From: Sulfurospirillum cavolei | GTDB lineage: Bacteria > Campylobacterota > Campylobacteria > Campylobacterales > Sulfurospirillaceae | Length of the DNA: 64,000 nt | Strand: one strand, 5' to 3' | NCBI RefSeq assembly: GCF_000813325.1 | Contig: NZ_BBQE01000007.1 | In this document: positions 1-8,822 of the stretch, piece by piece | Numbering within the stretch: the first letter of the stretch is position 1 | How the letters are laid out: every line of letters begins with the position of its first letter | Notes under the pieces: generated by a model | Databases searched by the model: none | What the model was told of the DNA's origin: nothing | The model's input: only the letters and a program-made list of their open reading frames with translations | Position numbers and translations under genes: made by a program

Positions 1-712
1 ATAACGGAATATCGTACGTGATTTTTGCGCCAAACGCGTTGGGTGCTTGAGGATCGTTTCGAACCTTATCGAACACCAACACTCTGGTTCCCAAATAAAA
101 GCCCTCGTGAAGATCGTGCGTGACCATCACGACGGTTAAGTTGTTTTTCTTCCACAAATCCAAAATAAGCGCGTGCATGTCGGCTCGAATGCCCGGATCC
201 AACGCCCCGAAAGGCTCGTCCAATAAAAGCAGTTTGGGCTTTTTGACCAAAGACTGCGCGATGGAAAGGCGTTGTTGCATCCCGCCGGATAATTCGCTCG
301 GATAGTGATGAAGCACGCTTCCAAGCCCCACGGCTTCTAGCATCGCGACGGCTTCGGCGCGTGCTTCTTTTTTAGCGCGACCGAAGAGCTTGCCTAAAAA
401 AGGTGCTTTTCCCAATTCAATGCCGAGCATCACGTTTTCCAAAACACTTAAATGCGAAAAGAGCGAATAACGCTGAAACACGATGCCCCGCTCCACGCTC
501 GGTTCGCTCGGAAAAGGTTTACCCTCAAAGAGAAAAAGCCCTTTGCTCGGGCTCTCTTCACCGAGCAACATCTTTAAAAACGTACTCTTACCGCATCCAG
601 AAGGCCCTACCAGCGTGCAAAACTCGCCCTCTTTGATCTCCAAAGAGAGGTTTTCCAACACGACGTTATCCCCGTAGCGTTTCCATAGATTTTTGATCGT
701 AATCAAACTCAT
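1..712 (-). CDS. ABC transporter ATP-binding protein (NitT/TauT type), 3' end outside window
   Basis: I translated this by hand from the ATG at 712; about 237 codons are visible and the C-terminus lies left of the window. It shows Walker A GPSGCGKST near residue 37, signature LSGGMQQR, Walker B LLLLDEPFGALDP and an H-loop VMVTHD, so it is a cytoplasmic ABC ATPase of the nitrate/sulfonate/taurine group. Its start overlaps the permease stop by four bases (ATGA), so the two are translationally coupled. It is the third gene of an operon led by a guanidine-I riboswitch, which makes guanidine or a related nitrogen compound the likeliest substrate. The substrate is inference. Confidence 0.9.
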   Translation of the reverse strand, partial: MSLITIKNLWKRYGDNVVLENLSLEIKEGEFCTLVGPSGCGKSTFLKMLLGEESPSKGLFLFEGKPFPSEPSVERGIVFQRYSLFSHLSVLENVMLGIELGKAPFLGKLFGRAKKEARAEAVAMLEAVGLGSVLHHYPSELSGGMQQRLSIAQSLVKKPKLLLLDEPFGALDPGIRADMHALILDLWKKNNLTVVMVTHDLHEGFYLGTRVLVFDKVRNDPQAPNAFGAKITYDIPL

Positions 713-1530
713 AGGGCATCCTTTTTCGCGTACCACGGGAAAACCTTACATGTAAGTTTTTTCAGGAGAAAATCCGCTAAAAACGCCAACACCGTAATCC
801 ACAAAACGTAGGGCAAAATCATATCCATCGCCAAATAACGTCTGACCAAAAAGATGCGATACCCAAGTCCCTCGGTCGCCGCAATCGCTTCGGAGGAGAT
901 CAAGAAAATCCACGCCGTTCCCAAGGTCAATCGCACCGCATCTAAAAGACGCGGTAACATCTGCGGAACGATAATGCGAACGGCAAGCGTCCACGAACTC
1001 GCTCCCAAAGTTTGCGCTTTAATGAGCTGTTCTTTAGGAAACTCCTCGACGCGATGCTGTAAATCGCGCACGATGATGGGCGTTACGCCGATAACGATCA
1101 ACGCGACTTTAGCGACCTCTCCCATTCCGAAGACGATAAAAAGAATCGGCAAGATCGCAATCGGAGGAACCATCGAAAAGGCGGCGATAAACGGGGAAAA
1201 ACCCGCTCGAACGAGCGGAATCAACCCCAAAGGCACGCCGAGCATCAATCCCAACGCCGCACTAATGCCAATCCCCAATCCTAAACGCTGCAAAGAAGCG
1301 AGCGTATCGTTCCAAAAAATGATCTCACCGCTTCGTTTGCTCGGACTCAGTGCCGACTTGTCCATCGTTTGCACCATCTGCGCGATCGAGGGTAGGAGCT
1401 TATCCTCGGCATTGTCCGCTAACCTCGCATGGGAAGCAAACACGTACACGATCACGAGAATGACAAACGGGAGCAGTCCTAATAGTAAGGCGTTCCCGCG
1501 ATTGGGTTTTCGATTGATCAGTCGCTTCAT
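709..1530 (-). CDS. ABC transporter permease (NitT/TauT type)
   Basis: A 273-residue inner-membrane protein with an N-terminal membrane segment (GNALLLGLLPFVILVIVYVF) and a BPD_transp_1 core; the EAA-like loop that contacts the ATPase lies around GASSWTLAVRIIVPQMLPRL. The size and the order of binding protein, permease and ATPase are typical of SsuABC/TauABC-like importers. It follows the binding-protein gene by 24 bases and overlaps the ATPase start. The operon leader is a guanidine-I riboswitch, so expression should rise with guanidine. Confidence 0.88.
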   Translation of the reverse strand: MKRLINRKPNRGNALLLGLLPFVILVIVYVFASHARLADNAEDKLLPSIAQMVQTMDKSALSPSKRSGEIIFWNDTLASLQRLGLGIGISAALGLMLGVPLGLIPLVRAGFSPFIAAFSMVPPIAILPILFIVFGMGEVAKVALIVIGVTPIIVRDLQHRVEEFPKEQLIKAQTLGASSWTLAVRIIVPQMLPRLLDAVRLTLGTAWIFLISSEAIAATEGLGYRIFLVRRYLAMDMILPYVLWITVLAFLADFLLKKLTCKVFPWYAKKDAL

Positions 1531-1554
1531 CCTATCCTCTTTTGTATACGAATT

Positions 1555-2622
1555 TTAGAGTTTTCCCTCGGCCGCCAATTTCATGTATTCGTCCGTAAAG
1601 CGAAGTTTCATATTTCCGGTACTGCCGTAGGTTTTGCCGTTAGGAAACGCCATACCGACAAACGTCGCATCTTTTGCTCCGTCTCCTAAAATGCCGTGCT
1701 CATAGGAGAATTCGCTCACTTTTTGCATCGTTTTGGGAAGCTCTGTGCTAATACTAAATGCTACGGCATCTTTAGCGTCGTAGAACATATTGGTCGTTGT
1801 CAGTTGGCTATTGAAGCCCGCAACGTCCGTTCCGGAGGCTTTTGCCATCATCGCAATCGCTTTGGCGTCTTTATTTTTCATCAAGCCCATCACCTCGTAC
1901 CATGCGCCGGTTAACGCTTTGGCAAGCTTGGGATTGTCTTTGATCGTCTCGGTATTGAGCACTAACATGTCGATGATTTCACCGGGAATTTTGCTAGAAT
2001 CAAAGACTAATGAAGCGCCTTTCATCCCTTTGATTTCGCTGAGTTGCGGATTCCAAGTGACCAAAGAGGTAACTTCGGAAGAAGCAAAGGCCGCAACGAT
2101 GTCCGCGTCGGACGTATTGACGACTTTGATGTCTTTTTCTTTAAGACCTATGCTCTCAAGTCCGCGTGCTAAAAGATAGTGAGAGACGGAGAGTTCGACG
2201 AGATTGACGTTTTGACCTTTGATCTCGGCAAGGCTTTTTTTGTTTTTAAGAATAATACCGTCGTTCCCGTTGGAAAAATCGCCGATAATTACGGCAGTGG
2301 AGTCCACGCCGCCCGCGGCAGGAATCGTGAGTGCGTCCATATTGGTCATTACGCATCCGTCAAATTTTCCGGCGGTGTATTGGTTGATCGATTCGACATA
2401 ATCGTTGACTTGAACCATTTCGATTTGAATGCCGTATTTTTTCGCCCATTTATCGATAATGCCGGATTGTTGCGCATAGTCCCACGGCATCCATCCGACG
2501 TAAATCGTCCACGCGACTTGGAACTTCTCTTTGGTTTGAGCCATTAAAGAGACGCTCATCATCGTCGTAGCCACCATAGAGGCAACACAAAGCTTCAGCA
2601 CAGAGTTAAAGATAGAGGTCAT
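1555..2622 (-). CDS. Periplasmic substrate-binding protein of the riboswitch-controlled ABC transporter
   Basis: I place the start at 2622, not at the longer frame opening at 2658, because AGGAGT sits eight bases upstream of 2622 and the signal peptide (residues about 1-25, ending in SLMAQT) follows at once. The 355-residue product resembles NMT1/SsuA-type binding proteins: FQVAWTIYVGWMPWDYAQ near the mature N-terminus, then a two-lobe fold. It would deliver the solute to the permease and ATPase encoded next. Taken with the riboswitch the ligand is probably guanidine or a guanidine/urea-like compound; aliphatic amides or sulfonates are alternatives that sequence alone cannot exclude. Confidence 0.87.
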   Translation of the reverse strand: MTSIFNSVLKLCVASMVATTMMSVSLMAQTKEKFQVAWTIYVGWMPWDYAQQSGIIDKWAKKYGIQIEMVQVNDYVESINQYTAGKFDGCVMTNMDALTIPAAGGVDSTAVIIGDFSNGNDGIILKNKKSLAEIKGQNVNLVELSVSHYLLARGLESIGLKEKDIKVVNTSDADIVAAFASSEVTSLVTWNPQLSEIKGMKGASLVFDSSKIPGEIIDMLVLNTETIKDNPKLAKALTGAWYEVMGLMKNKDAKAIAMMAKASGTDVAGFNSQLTTTNMFYDAKDAVAFSISTELPKTMQKVSEFSYEHGILGDGAKDATFVGMAFPNGKTYGSTGNMKLRFTDEYMKLAAEGKL

Positions 2623-2660
2623 GGAAGACTCCTGAGTAGAATTTGGGAAACACGCCAAGA

Positions 2661-2798
2661 GGTTGAAAACCTCCCGGGCTTTTATCCCTCCGTGAACCTC
2701 TACTCAAGAGGCGACAGCTCTTGGACCAGACGCACGATGTGCCGGAACCCTAGCCGTCATTTCAGTGATTAGCAGTGAGGCTTTCGCCCCAATGACAT
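2661..2798 (-). promoter_or_regulatory. Guanidine-I (ykkC) riboswitch
   Basis: Read on the minus strand, the leader holds the conserved strings of the ykkC class in order and at usual spacing: CTAGGGTTCCG, then CTGGTCCAAGAG, then ACGGAGGGATAAAAGCCCGGGAG. A hairpin (GGGGCGAAAGCCTC) precedes the first block. The element ends about 40 bases before the binding-protein start, and GGTTTTCAACC after the last block could be part of the switch between states. This class binds guanidinium and turns genes on. Recognition is from memory of the consensus; a covariance model search would settle it. Confidence 0.9.
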
Positions 2799-2811
2799 GT
2801 TTTCTGCCGAA

Positions 2812-2817
2812 AGTATA
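2812..2817 (-). promoter_or_regulatory. -10 element of the riboswitch operon
   Basis: The minus strand reads TATACT here after a T-rich stretch, about 14 bases before the first conserved riboswitch helix. The position fits transcription starting just ahead of the aptamer. Confidence 0.6.
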
Positions 2818-2895
2818 ACCGATTTTTTGAAAACGAATAAACACTTAATTGCTTAAAATTTAAGCACTCAATTCAAAGTCGTTGAAAACAAACGC

Positions 2896-3507
2896 TTATG
2901 CGCTATAAGGTGTTTTGAGATACGACGTCAGTAATGTGAGCGATTCTAAATGCATACTTAAGTATCGGTTTTGAGAGGTCGGTTTGTAAACGTACAGCGG
3001 CGTATCGGCTATTTTGCCGACGTATTCAAAATCGTTTCGATCGTTAATGCCCTCTAAAAAAAGACGCGTTTCTTCTTTTTTAGCGACAAAATTTTCCAAA
3101 CGTTTCGTGTAGAACGCCGATTCCAAAACACCGTTTTTGCACAATAACCGTCCTTGCGTACGGCTTAGCGAAGGGCATTTCGTATCTACTAAAAGATGTT
3201 CGAAGTAAGGGCTCACGGGATAGAGTCGGCATGCGGGCGGGCGGGCATCGTAGATCGAACAACGTTTATGATCAAGATAGCGGCACGTGTTTTCTCCGTC
3301 GTTCAGTAAAACAAAAACGCCCAAGGTATCTTCAAGAAAGCTAAAAACAATCGGGAAATAGCGATAAACCGCTTCAAAATCTTCTAAAATCAAAGGTGCT
3401 AGCGAAAAGCCGTGCGCTCCGTCACAGCAAAAACCTTGACATGTAGAACACCCGTTAAAATACCAATCACGCCCTTTAATCGTGACGAAACTTCCGATAC
3501 AATCCAT
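2896..3507 (-). CDS. YkgJ family cysteine-cluster protein
   Basis: This 203-residue protein has the Cys pattern of the YkgJ (zinc- or iron-chelating) family: NGCSTCQGFCCDG near residues 18-30 and CRYLDHKRCSIYDARPPACRLYP further on. Members probably bind a metal or Fe-S cluster; no reaction is established. It has no signal peptide and looks cytosolic. The ATG at 3507 has no clear ribosome-binding site, but a -10-like TATGAT lies about 30 bases upstream, so the leader may be short. It is followed by the riboswitch operon on the same strand, about 80 bases ahead of that promoter, and seems to be a separate unit. Confidence 0.8.
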   Translation of the reverse strand: MDCIGSFVTIKGRDWYFNGCSTCQGFCCDGAHGFSLAPLILEDFEAVYRYFPIVFSFLEDTLGVFVLLNDGENTCRYLDHKRCSIYDARPPACRLYPVSPYFEHLLVDTKCPSLSRTQGRLLCKNGVLESAFYTKRLENFVAKKEETRLFLEGINDRNDFEYVGKIADTPLYVYKPTSQNRYLSMHLESLTLLTSYLKTPYSA

Positions 3508-3637
3508 TTGTGCCCGCGCAAATTAAGATGCGATTATCATACAACAAAGTCAAACGCAAATCCATACCCGCTTGGCAAAATCAAGGCGAAACGCATTATA
3601 GCACCCCGACACACGCCGTTTTTACACACCCTCGATC

Positions 3638-4669
3638 TTACATGTACGCCAACGGTTTGTCGTAAAACGCCTTGACTTCCGCGATGATCGCCGCATATTC
3701 CACCCCTTCGTTTCGGAGGTGTTCGAGCAGTTTTGGCGCGTCGTTTTGCGAAACCGCGATCAACAAGCCGCCCGACGTTTGCGCGTCGTAAAGCATGATC
3801 TCGTTTCGATGCGCCTTTTGAACGGCAACTTTATCGCTCAAATAGGCTTTGTTGGTATACGCTCCGGCAGGAATGATGCCCATATCCGCCAATGCCTTAG
3901 CTTCCTCGACGATAGGAATCGCATCGATATCAAAAAGAATACTCACGCGATCGGCGCTCATTTCGTAGGCATGCCCGAAAAGTCCGAATCCCGTCACGTC
4001 GGTGCATGCGCTCACGTCGTAGCGTTGCATGATGCGCGAAGCCTTGTGGTTCAACGTCGCCAAAATCGACGCGACCTTTTCGACCGCATCGCTTGGAAGC
4101 ATATCCGCTTTGATCGCCGTCGTTAAAATACCCATACCCAACGGTTTGGTCAAAACGAGTACATCGCCGACTCTGGGCGTATTGTTGCGGTAAATCTTTT
4201 GAGGGTGAACAAACCCCGCAACGCTTAAACCGTAGGTCATTTCGGGTGCTTCGATGGTATGACCGCCGATAATGACGCCGCCGCATTCTCGTACTTTACT
4301 CTCGCCGCCCGCTAAGATCTCTTTGAGCACGCTTCGGGGTTGATGGCAACCGTCAAATCCGACGATATTCATCGCCGTCGCGACTTCTCCGCCCATAGCA
4401 AAAACGTCGCTTAGCGAATTGGCGGCGGCGATTTGTCCGTAGACAAACGGATCGTCCACGACGGGCGTAATAATATCGACCGTCTGCACCAACGCACGCG
4501 TACTATCAAGCGCGTATACGCTGGCATCGTCACTGGTGTCCATTCCGACCAATACGTTTTCATGCGTGCAAGAAAGACTGCCGATCGCTTCTGTGAGATC
4601 TCCCGGACCTAGCTTGGCAGCACAACCCGCAGCCTTGACGTATTTGGTCAATTTTGCTTCGTTATTCAT
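3638..4669 (-). CDS. selD: Selenide, water dikinase (selenophosphate synthetase)
   Basis: SelD makes monoselenophosphate from selenide and ATP, the selenium donor for selenocysteine. The start at 4669 is preceded by AGGAACGCT; a longer frame to 4732 would run into yedF and is not needed. The 343-residue length is normal. The active-site position is cysteine (AAGCAAKLGPGDL, codon TGT, about residue 18), not selenocysteine as in some relatives. The aspartate-containing ATP-binding stretch (VGMDTSDDASVYAL) and HTIEAPEMTYGLSVAG are present. yedF lies seven bases upstream, forming an operon. The enzyme serves FdhA at 33141-36005 through selA and selB in this window. Confidence 0.96.
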   Translation of the reverse strand: MNNEAKLTKYVKAAGCAAKLGPGDLTEAIGSLSCTHENVLVGMDTSDDASVYALDSTRALVQTVDIITPVVDDPFVYGQIAAANSLSDVFAMGGEVATAMNIVGFDGCHQPRSVLKEILAGGESKVRECGGVIIGGHTIEAPEMTYGLSVAGFVHPQKIYRNNTPRVGDVLVLTKPLGMGILTTAIKADMLPSDAVEKVASILATLNHKASRIMQRYDVSACTDVTGFGLFGHAYEMSADRVSILFDIDAIPIVEEAKALADMGIIPAGAYTNKAYLSDKVAVQKAHRNEIMLYDAQTSGGLLIAVSQNDAPKLLEHLRNEGVEYAAIIAEVKAFYDKPLAYM

Positions 4670-4676
4670 AGCGTTC

Positions 4677-5267
4677 CTATAAGCTAATAGTGCCTTCTCC
4701 GCCGAAAAGCATTTCGATCGTGCCGTACGCATTGCCGATTTTACCGACCTTGAGCCGGTCGCTCACACCGTAAAATTCAAGGCAAACGCCGCACGAGTAA
4801 ATTTCAACGCCCTTGGCTTCCAAGTTTTTTAAAATCTCTATCGCGGGAGCGTTCTCATCGGCGGTCGTTAAATGCACCGCCGTGTTGACGCAAACGATGC
4901 GTTTGGGAAGTTTGGGAAGTTCTAACGTGGATTTCAAAAACCCGACGATCAATTTAGCACCGAGTTCGCCCTCGCCTACTTTATCGCTTTTCAAAAAGAG
5001 GGTTTTGTCTAAAAACGCTTCCTCTTTAGAAGAAGCGACAACCGCGCACGCAAAGCCTTTCACGACCGTAATCAGGCTCTTTCCGCCTTGTAACTCTTCG
5101 GCCCTTGCATCATAACCGCTATTTTGCGCGAAACGCAAAACGTTTTCTCGCGAAGCGACGTTATCGACGACGATCTCTAGAATCGAGTCTTTCGGAAGCG
5201 TTTCCAAAGCTTTTTTCGTTTTTAAAACCGGCTCGGGACACGCCAAACCGCTGCAATCGATTTTCAT
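4677..5267 (-). CDS. yedF: YedF-like selenium-metabolism protein (TusA domain plus DsrE-like domain)
   Basis: Residues 1-75 form a TusA/SirA-like sulfurtransferase domain with the CPxP motif (GLACPEPVLKTKKAL, Cys at about 9). The rest (residues about 85-196) is a DsrE/DsrF-like domain with YSCGVCLEFYGV. This architecture is known next to selD in selenium-using bacteria and is thought to handle or deliver reduced selenium; the exact reaction is not established. It lies seven bases upstream of selD on the same strand and is surely cotranscribed with it. The 196-residue length matches the family. Confidence 0.9.
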   Translation of the reverse strand: MKIDCSGLACPEPVLKTKKALETLPKDSILEIVVDNVASRENVLRFAQNSGYDARAEELQGGKSLITVVKGFACAVVASSKEEAFLDKTLFLKSDKVGEGELGAKLIVGFLKSTLELPKLPKRIVCVNTAVHLTTADENAPAIEILKNLEAKGVEIYSCGVCLEFYGVSDRLKVGKIGNAYGTIEMLFGGEGTISL

Positions 5268-5327
5268 GGTATTGTTCTCCGTATCTAAAATGTGTTGTGT
5301 CTACGCCGTAGACCTTAAAAAAGAGGG

Positions 5328-5347
5328 GAAGAGCCGAGGCGCTCTTC
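5328..5347 (-). terminator. Hairpin terminator after the 62-residue protein gene
   Basis: On the minus strand GAAGAGC and GCTCTTC form a 7-bp stem starting right after the stop of the small gene, and CCCCTCTTTTTT follows. This is a rho-independent terminator, possibly partial, between that gene and yedF-selD. Confidence 0.65.
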
Positions 5348-5536
5348 TTATTTTTGATTCATCGTTTTTTCAATCCATGCGCTCGCTTCGGCTACGGACG
5401 GAAATTTTTGGCTTTTGGCGACTTGATTTTGACCTTCGTAAAAGCGCACGCGGATACCGTCTTGCACTTCGTCGATTTTAATACGCGTAATGCGATCGGC
5501 ATTGAGGTAGACTCTATCGTTTAATCTTACAAACAT
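5348..5536 (-). CDS. Small hypothetical protein, 62 residues
   Basis: A real small gene: AAGGAGTTACGAGT stands right before the ATG, a TACAAT -10-like element lies about 35 bases upstream, and a terminator hairpin follows the stop. The product is soluble, begins MFVRLNDRVYLNADRITRI and ends in a predicted helix (SVAEASAWIEKTM). The alternating pattern suggests a short beta-strand pair and a helix. I do not recognise the family. It precedes yedF-selD by 80 bases on the same strand, but the terminator makes a shared function uncertain. Confidence 0.72.
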   Translation of the reverse strand: MFVRLNDRVYLNADRITRIKIDEVQDGIRVRFYEGQNQVAKSQKFPSVAEASAWIEKTMNQK

Positions 5537-5617
5537 ACTCGTAACTCCTTGATCTGATAATTGCCCTCATTGTAGCACGATTTTTGTAAATTCAAAATAG
5601 CAACCGCATTTTTGTGC

Positions 5618-5623
5618 TATACT
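5618..5623 (+). promoter_or_regulatory. -10 element for the binding protein / PAS-GGDEF pair
   Basis: TGCTATACT about 40 bases before the ATG at 5663, with a T-rich upstream stretch, looks like a sigma-70 -10 element as used in Campylobacterota. Confidence 0.55.
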
Positions 5624-5662
5624 TTAAAACCGTATGTTTTGATGTCATAAAAAGGTCACGCC

Positions 5663-6451
5663 ATGAGAGTGTTTCCGCAAATTTGCATCGCCTTCATGCT
5701 TTTACCTCCTCTCCTCTTTGCCGACCTTTTAGAGACCGTCTTGCATACCCAACAACTTCGCGTGTGTATTTGGCCCGAATATTACGGCATCTCGTACCTC
5801 AATCCCCGCACGCAAAAACTTTCCGGTATCGACGTTGATTTAGCCCAAGAGTTTGCTTCAACGCTCGGCGTAAGCGTACGCTTCGTACAAAGTTCGTTTG
5901 CGACTTTGATCCAAGACCTCTTATCGCATCGATGCGACATCGCGATGTTTGCGATCGGCATTACGCCGGAGCGTCAAAAATATTTACGTTTCACGTCGCC
6001 GCACCTGCAAAGCGATATATACGCCATCGTATCCAAAAGCAATAACCGCATTCAAACATGGGAAGATATCGACCAAGAAGGCGTCGTCGTCACCGTCGCC
6101 AAAGGAACGTACCATGTAAAACTGATGCAAAACGCCTTGCGTAAAGCCTCTTTACATGTCGTCGATTCGTTGCGTGCGCGCGAACAAGAAGTCGAGTCCG
6201 GACGCGCGGACGTGATGATGAGCGACTACCCTTTTAGCACGCAACTGCTGGTCGAAAAAGAGTGGGCAAAACGCATTGCACCCACCTCTTCCTTCCATCC
6301 AACTTCCTACGCGTGGGCATTGGATAAAAACGAAGAGGCTTTATGCTCTCGCGCCGAAGCGTTTATGCAAACGATTAAACGCGACGGTCGCTTGCAAACG
6401 ATCGCAAAGCGGTACGCGCTTGATCCTATCGTGGTTGTAACGCCGCCGTGA
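5663..6451 (+). CDS. Periplasmic solute-binding protein, amino-acid type (SBP_bac_3)
   Basis: The 262-residue product starts with a signal peptide (cleavage probably after LLFA, residue about 20) and has the family-3 pattern: LRVCIWPEYYGISY, then GIDVDLAQEFASTLGV, and RCDIAMFAIGITPERQKYLRFTSP reduced to its core FAIGITPERQKYLRF. AAAAGG precedes the start. No ABC permease or ATPase is nearby; instead its stop overlaps the GTG start of a membrane PAS-GGDEF protein. It may therefore act as a free periplasmic sensor subunit that feeds ligand status to that protein. That link is inference from coupling. Confidence 0.82.
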   Translation: MRVFPQICIAFMLLPPLLFADLLETVLHTQQLRVCIWPEYYGISYLNPRTQKLSGIDVDLAQEFASTLGVSVRFVQSSFATLIQDLLSHRCDIAMFAIGITPERQKYLRFTSPHLQSDIYAIVSKSNNRIQTWEDIDQEGVVVTVAKGTYHVKLMQNALRKASLHVVDSLRAREQEVESGRADVMMSDYPFSTQLLVEKEWAKRIAPTSSFHPTSYAWALDKNEEALCSRAEAFMQTIKRDGRLQTIAKRYALDPIVVVTPP

Positions 6452-8700
6452 AGCCGACGACCTACCTCAACAAGACCGTACTGCGTTACGCGTCAATCGG
6501 CTTTTTTATCATCGCGCTGACGATCTTTTTGATGGCTACGACGCTCAAAGACCTTCGCCAAGAAGCAATGGATACGCATCGTCGTATCGCCGAATTGTAT
6601 GCGTATACGTTTGAAGAGCATTTTTCGCAAATGCTCCATCATCTCAATTTTTCAATCGATCGTCTCATGCAACTGCACGTCTCGAAAAAAGAAGTCGCCT
6701 CGTTATCGCCGCTTCTGCATTCCTTATGCGAAAACGTTCCGTATATTCGCTCGTTTTCGATCAGCGACGAGACGGGAAAAATCATCGCAAGTTCCCTTTC
6801 AAACAATATCGACCGTTCAATCGACCTTCACACCTTTTTGCCGATTCCTTTCGGAGACGACGCGCTTTTGCGTATCGGCGTTCCGCAAGAAGGGCGGGAT
6901 TTTTTTGCCTCAAAATCCAACGGCGATTATCGTGCGATCGATGCCAACGGCATCTTTTTCTTGCCCGTTATCAAAAAAATTACCTTGGAAAATCGCCCGT
7001 ATTACATTGCCGTTTCGATCAATACGGACTATCTTTACCGTCGCTACCTCTCGGTGTTGCCGCCCGAACAAGGCACGACGCTTTCGATTTGGCGCATCGA
7101 CGGAACTTTGCTTTTTTCAAGCGATCGAACACAGCCTTTAGCTTTGTCGCACTACACGCCGCAACATCCTAAAGATCACGAAGATTTTTACGAACATGTC
7201 AAACACTACGTACACCATACGCTTAACGTCTTTCGCAGTGCGCATACGTTCGGTTTTATCGTCGAAATCAAAACCGACGAACATGTCGTCTTAACGTACG
7301 GCGATAAAGAGCGTCGTAAAATCTTATGGCTGAGTGCCGCACTCATTTTATGTTTGGGCGTTCTTTTTGCGACGCTTGTGATTCGCTATTTGAGGGAGAA
7401 CGAACGTCAAAAGAGACAATTGACGTACGAAAAACAGTTTCGTATCGCAATGGAAGCGACGCAAACGGGACTTTGGACGTGGGATATCATCAGCGATCGC
7501 GTCACATGGGATCCGCAATGCTTCAAACTGTTAGGGTATGAGCCCGACACTTTTGAGATCAGTTTGGAAAAGATCTATCAATTGACCCATCCCGACGAAG
7601 CGGCGACGATGTATTTTGCCATTAAAGAGCAAATCATCGCAAAACATGCTTTCGTGATCGAACGCCGTATGCTCAACGCCCGTAACGAATGGGTTTACGT
7701 TCAAGTCAGGGGTAAAGCGGTCGAGATGACGGATGAGGGCGAACCGAAGCTCTTAACGGGCGTGTATATCAATATCGACGCACAAAAAAAGGCGGAACAT
7801 TTACACCTCAGTGCCGTAGCTTTCGAAGCGCAAGAGGCTATTTTGATTACCGACGCAAACGAAAAAATCCTCAAAGCCAACGAAGCATTCACGCGAATTA
7901 CGGGCTATAGCGAAAGTGAAATCATCGGCGAAACGCCTCGTTTTTTCCGATCGGGTAAGCATGACAAAGCATTTTACACCGCGATGTGGCAAGAGCTGCT
8001 CACCAAAGGGTTTTGGCAAGGCGAGATGTGGAACAAACGCAAAAACGAGGAAGTCTTCGCCGAATTTTTAACCATCACCGCGATTAAAAATGCCGAAGGA
8101 AAAACCACGCACTATATCGCCAATCTCAGCGACATTACCCAGCATAAAGTCGCTCAAGAGCAGATTCACGAAATGGCGTATTACGACCCTTTAACGCACC
8201 TTGCCAACCGCAGGCTCCTTGATGAAACCATGCAGCATTTATGGAACGAGGGAAAAAGTAAACCGCACTACCATGCGCTTTTATTTATCGATTTGGATCA
8301 TTTTAAAACCTTAAACGATCGCTACGGGCACGATGCAGGCGACATGTTGCTCGTGCAAGTCGCCGCAAGACTCAAAGACGTCGTTCGCAAAAGTGATCTT
8401 GCCGTACGGCTCGGAGGCGACGAGTTTATCGTCGTGCTGTGCGAATTAGGCAACCACTACGGTATGGCGCATTATCTTACACAAAGCGTCGCCCAAAAAA
8501 TTTTAACGCATCTGTGCGAACCCTACGCTCTTTTAGAGGGTAACTATACGATAGGGGCTAGTATCGGATGCGTTTTATTTACGAGCGACACGCATCCGGA
8601 CATAACCGCTATTTTAAAAGAAGCCGATTCGGCGATGTACCAAGCCAAAGCAGGCGGCCGCAACCGGATCTATTTTCGTAACGACGCGACGCCTTCTTAA
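6448..8700 (+). CDS. Membrane sensor diguanylate cyclase: Cache-like sensor, two PAS domains, GGDEF
   Basis: Starts at a GTG overlapping the upstream stop (GTGA). A membrane helix (about residues 13-32), a periplasmic Cache-like region to about 285, and a second helix (about 290-311) are followed by two PAS/PAC units (about 325-450 and 455-570) and a C-terminal GGDEF domain with an intact RLGGDEF motif near residue 655. AYYDPLTHLANRRLL marks the start of the cyclase domain. It should make c-di-GMP in response to a periplasmic ligand. Coupling to the binding-protein gene suggests the two form one sensory unit. Confidence 0.9.
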   Translation: MKPTTYLNKTVLRYASIGFFIIALTIFLMATTLKDLRQEAMDTHRRIAELYAYTFEEHFSQMLHHLNFSIDRLMQLHVSKKEVASLSPLLHSLCENVPYIRSFSISDETGKIIASSLSNNIDRSIDLHTFLPIPFGDDALLRIGVPQEGRDFFASKSNGDYRAIDANGIFFLPVIKKITLENRPYYIAVSINTDYLYRRYLSVLPPEQGTTLSIWRIDGTLLFSSDRTQPLALSHYTPQHPKDHEDFYEHVKHYVHHTLNVFRSAHTFGFIVEIKTDEHVVLTYGDKERRKILWLSAALILCLGVLFATLVIRYLRENERQKRQLTYEKQFRIAMEATQTGLWTWDIISDRVTWDPQCFKLLGYEPDTFEISLEKIYQLTHPDEAATMYFAIKEQIIAKHAFVIERRMLNARNEWVYVQVRGKAVEMTDEGEPKLLTGVYINIDAQKKAEHLHLSAVAFEAQEAILITDANEKILKANEAFTRITGYSESEIIGETPRFFRSGKHDKAFYTAMWQELLTKGFWQGEMWNKRKNEEVFAEFLTITAIKNAEGKTTHYIANLSDITQHKVAQEQIHEMAYYDPLTHLANRRLLDETMQHLWNEGKSKPHYHALLFIDLDHFKTLNDRYGHDAGDMLLVQVAARLKDVVRKSDLAVRLGGDEFIVVLCELGNHYGMAHYLTQSVAQKILTHLCEPYALLEGNYTIGASIGCVLFTSDTHPDITAILKEADSAMYQAKAGGRNRIYFRNDATPS

Positions 8701-8822
8701 CGATGTTATCCGATAGATGCTCATCGACTCGCAAGCTTACGTATGCCATAATGGTATCAACGTTGGTGCGCTGACAATCTTTGCTTACCGCTCGTTTGCA
8801 ACGGCCACGGTTAAGGAGAGAT

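Noticed and set aside
854..1558. 234-residue plus-strand frame
   Set aside because: It lies opposite the ABC permease, has no family features and no ribosome-binding site; such long shadow frames are common here because of codon bias.
2851..2865. Terminator after the YkgJ-type gene
   Set aside because: GCTTAAAATTTAAGC is a palindrome but is AT-rich without a T-run, too weak to call.
4613..4669. Selenocysteine in SelD itself
   Set aside because: The active-site codon reads TGT (Cys), not TGA.
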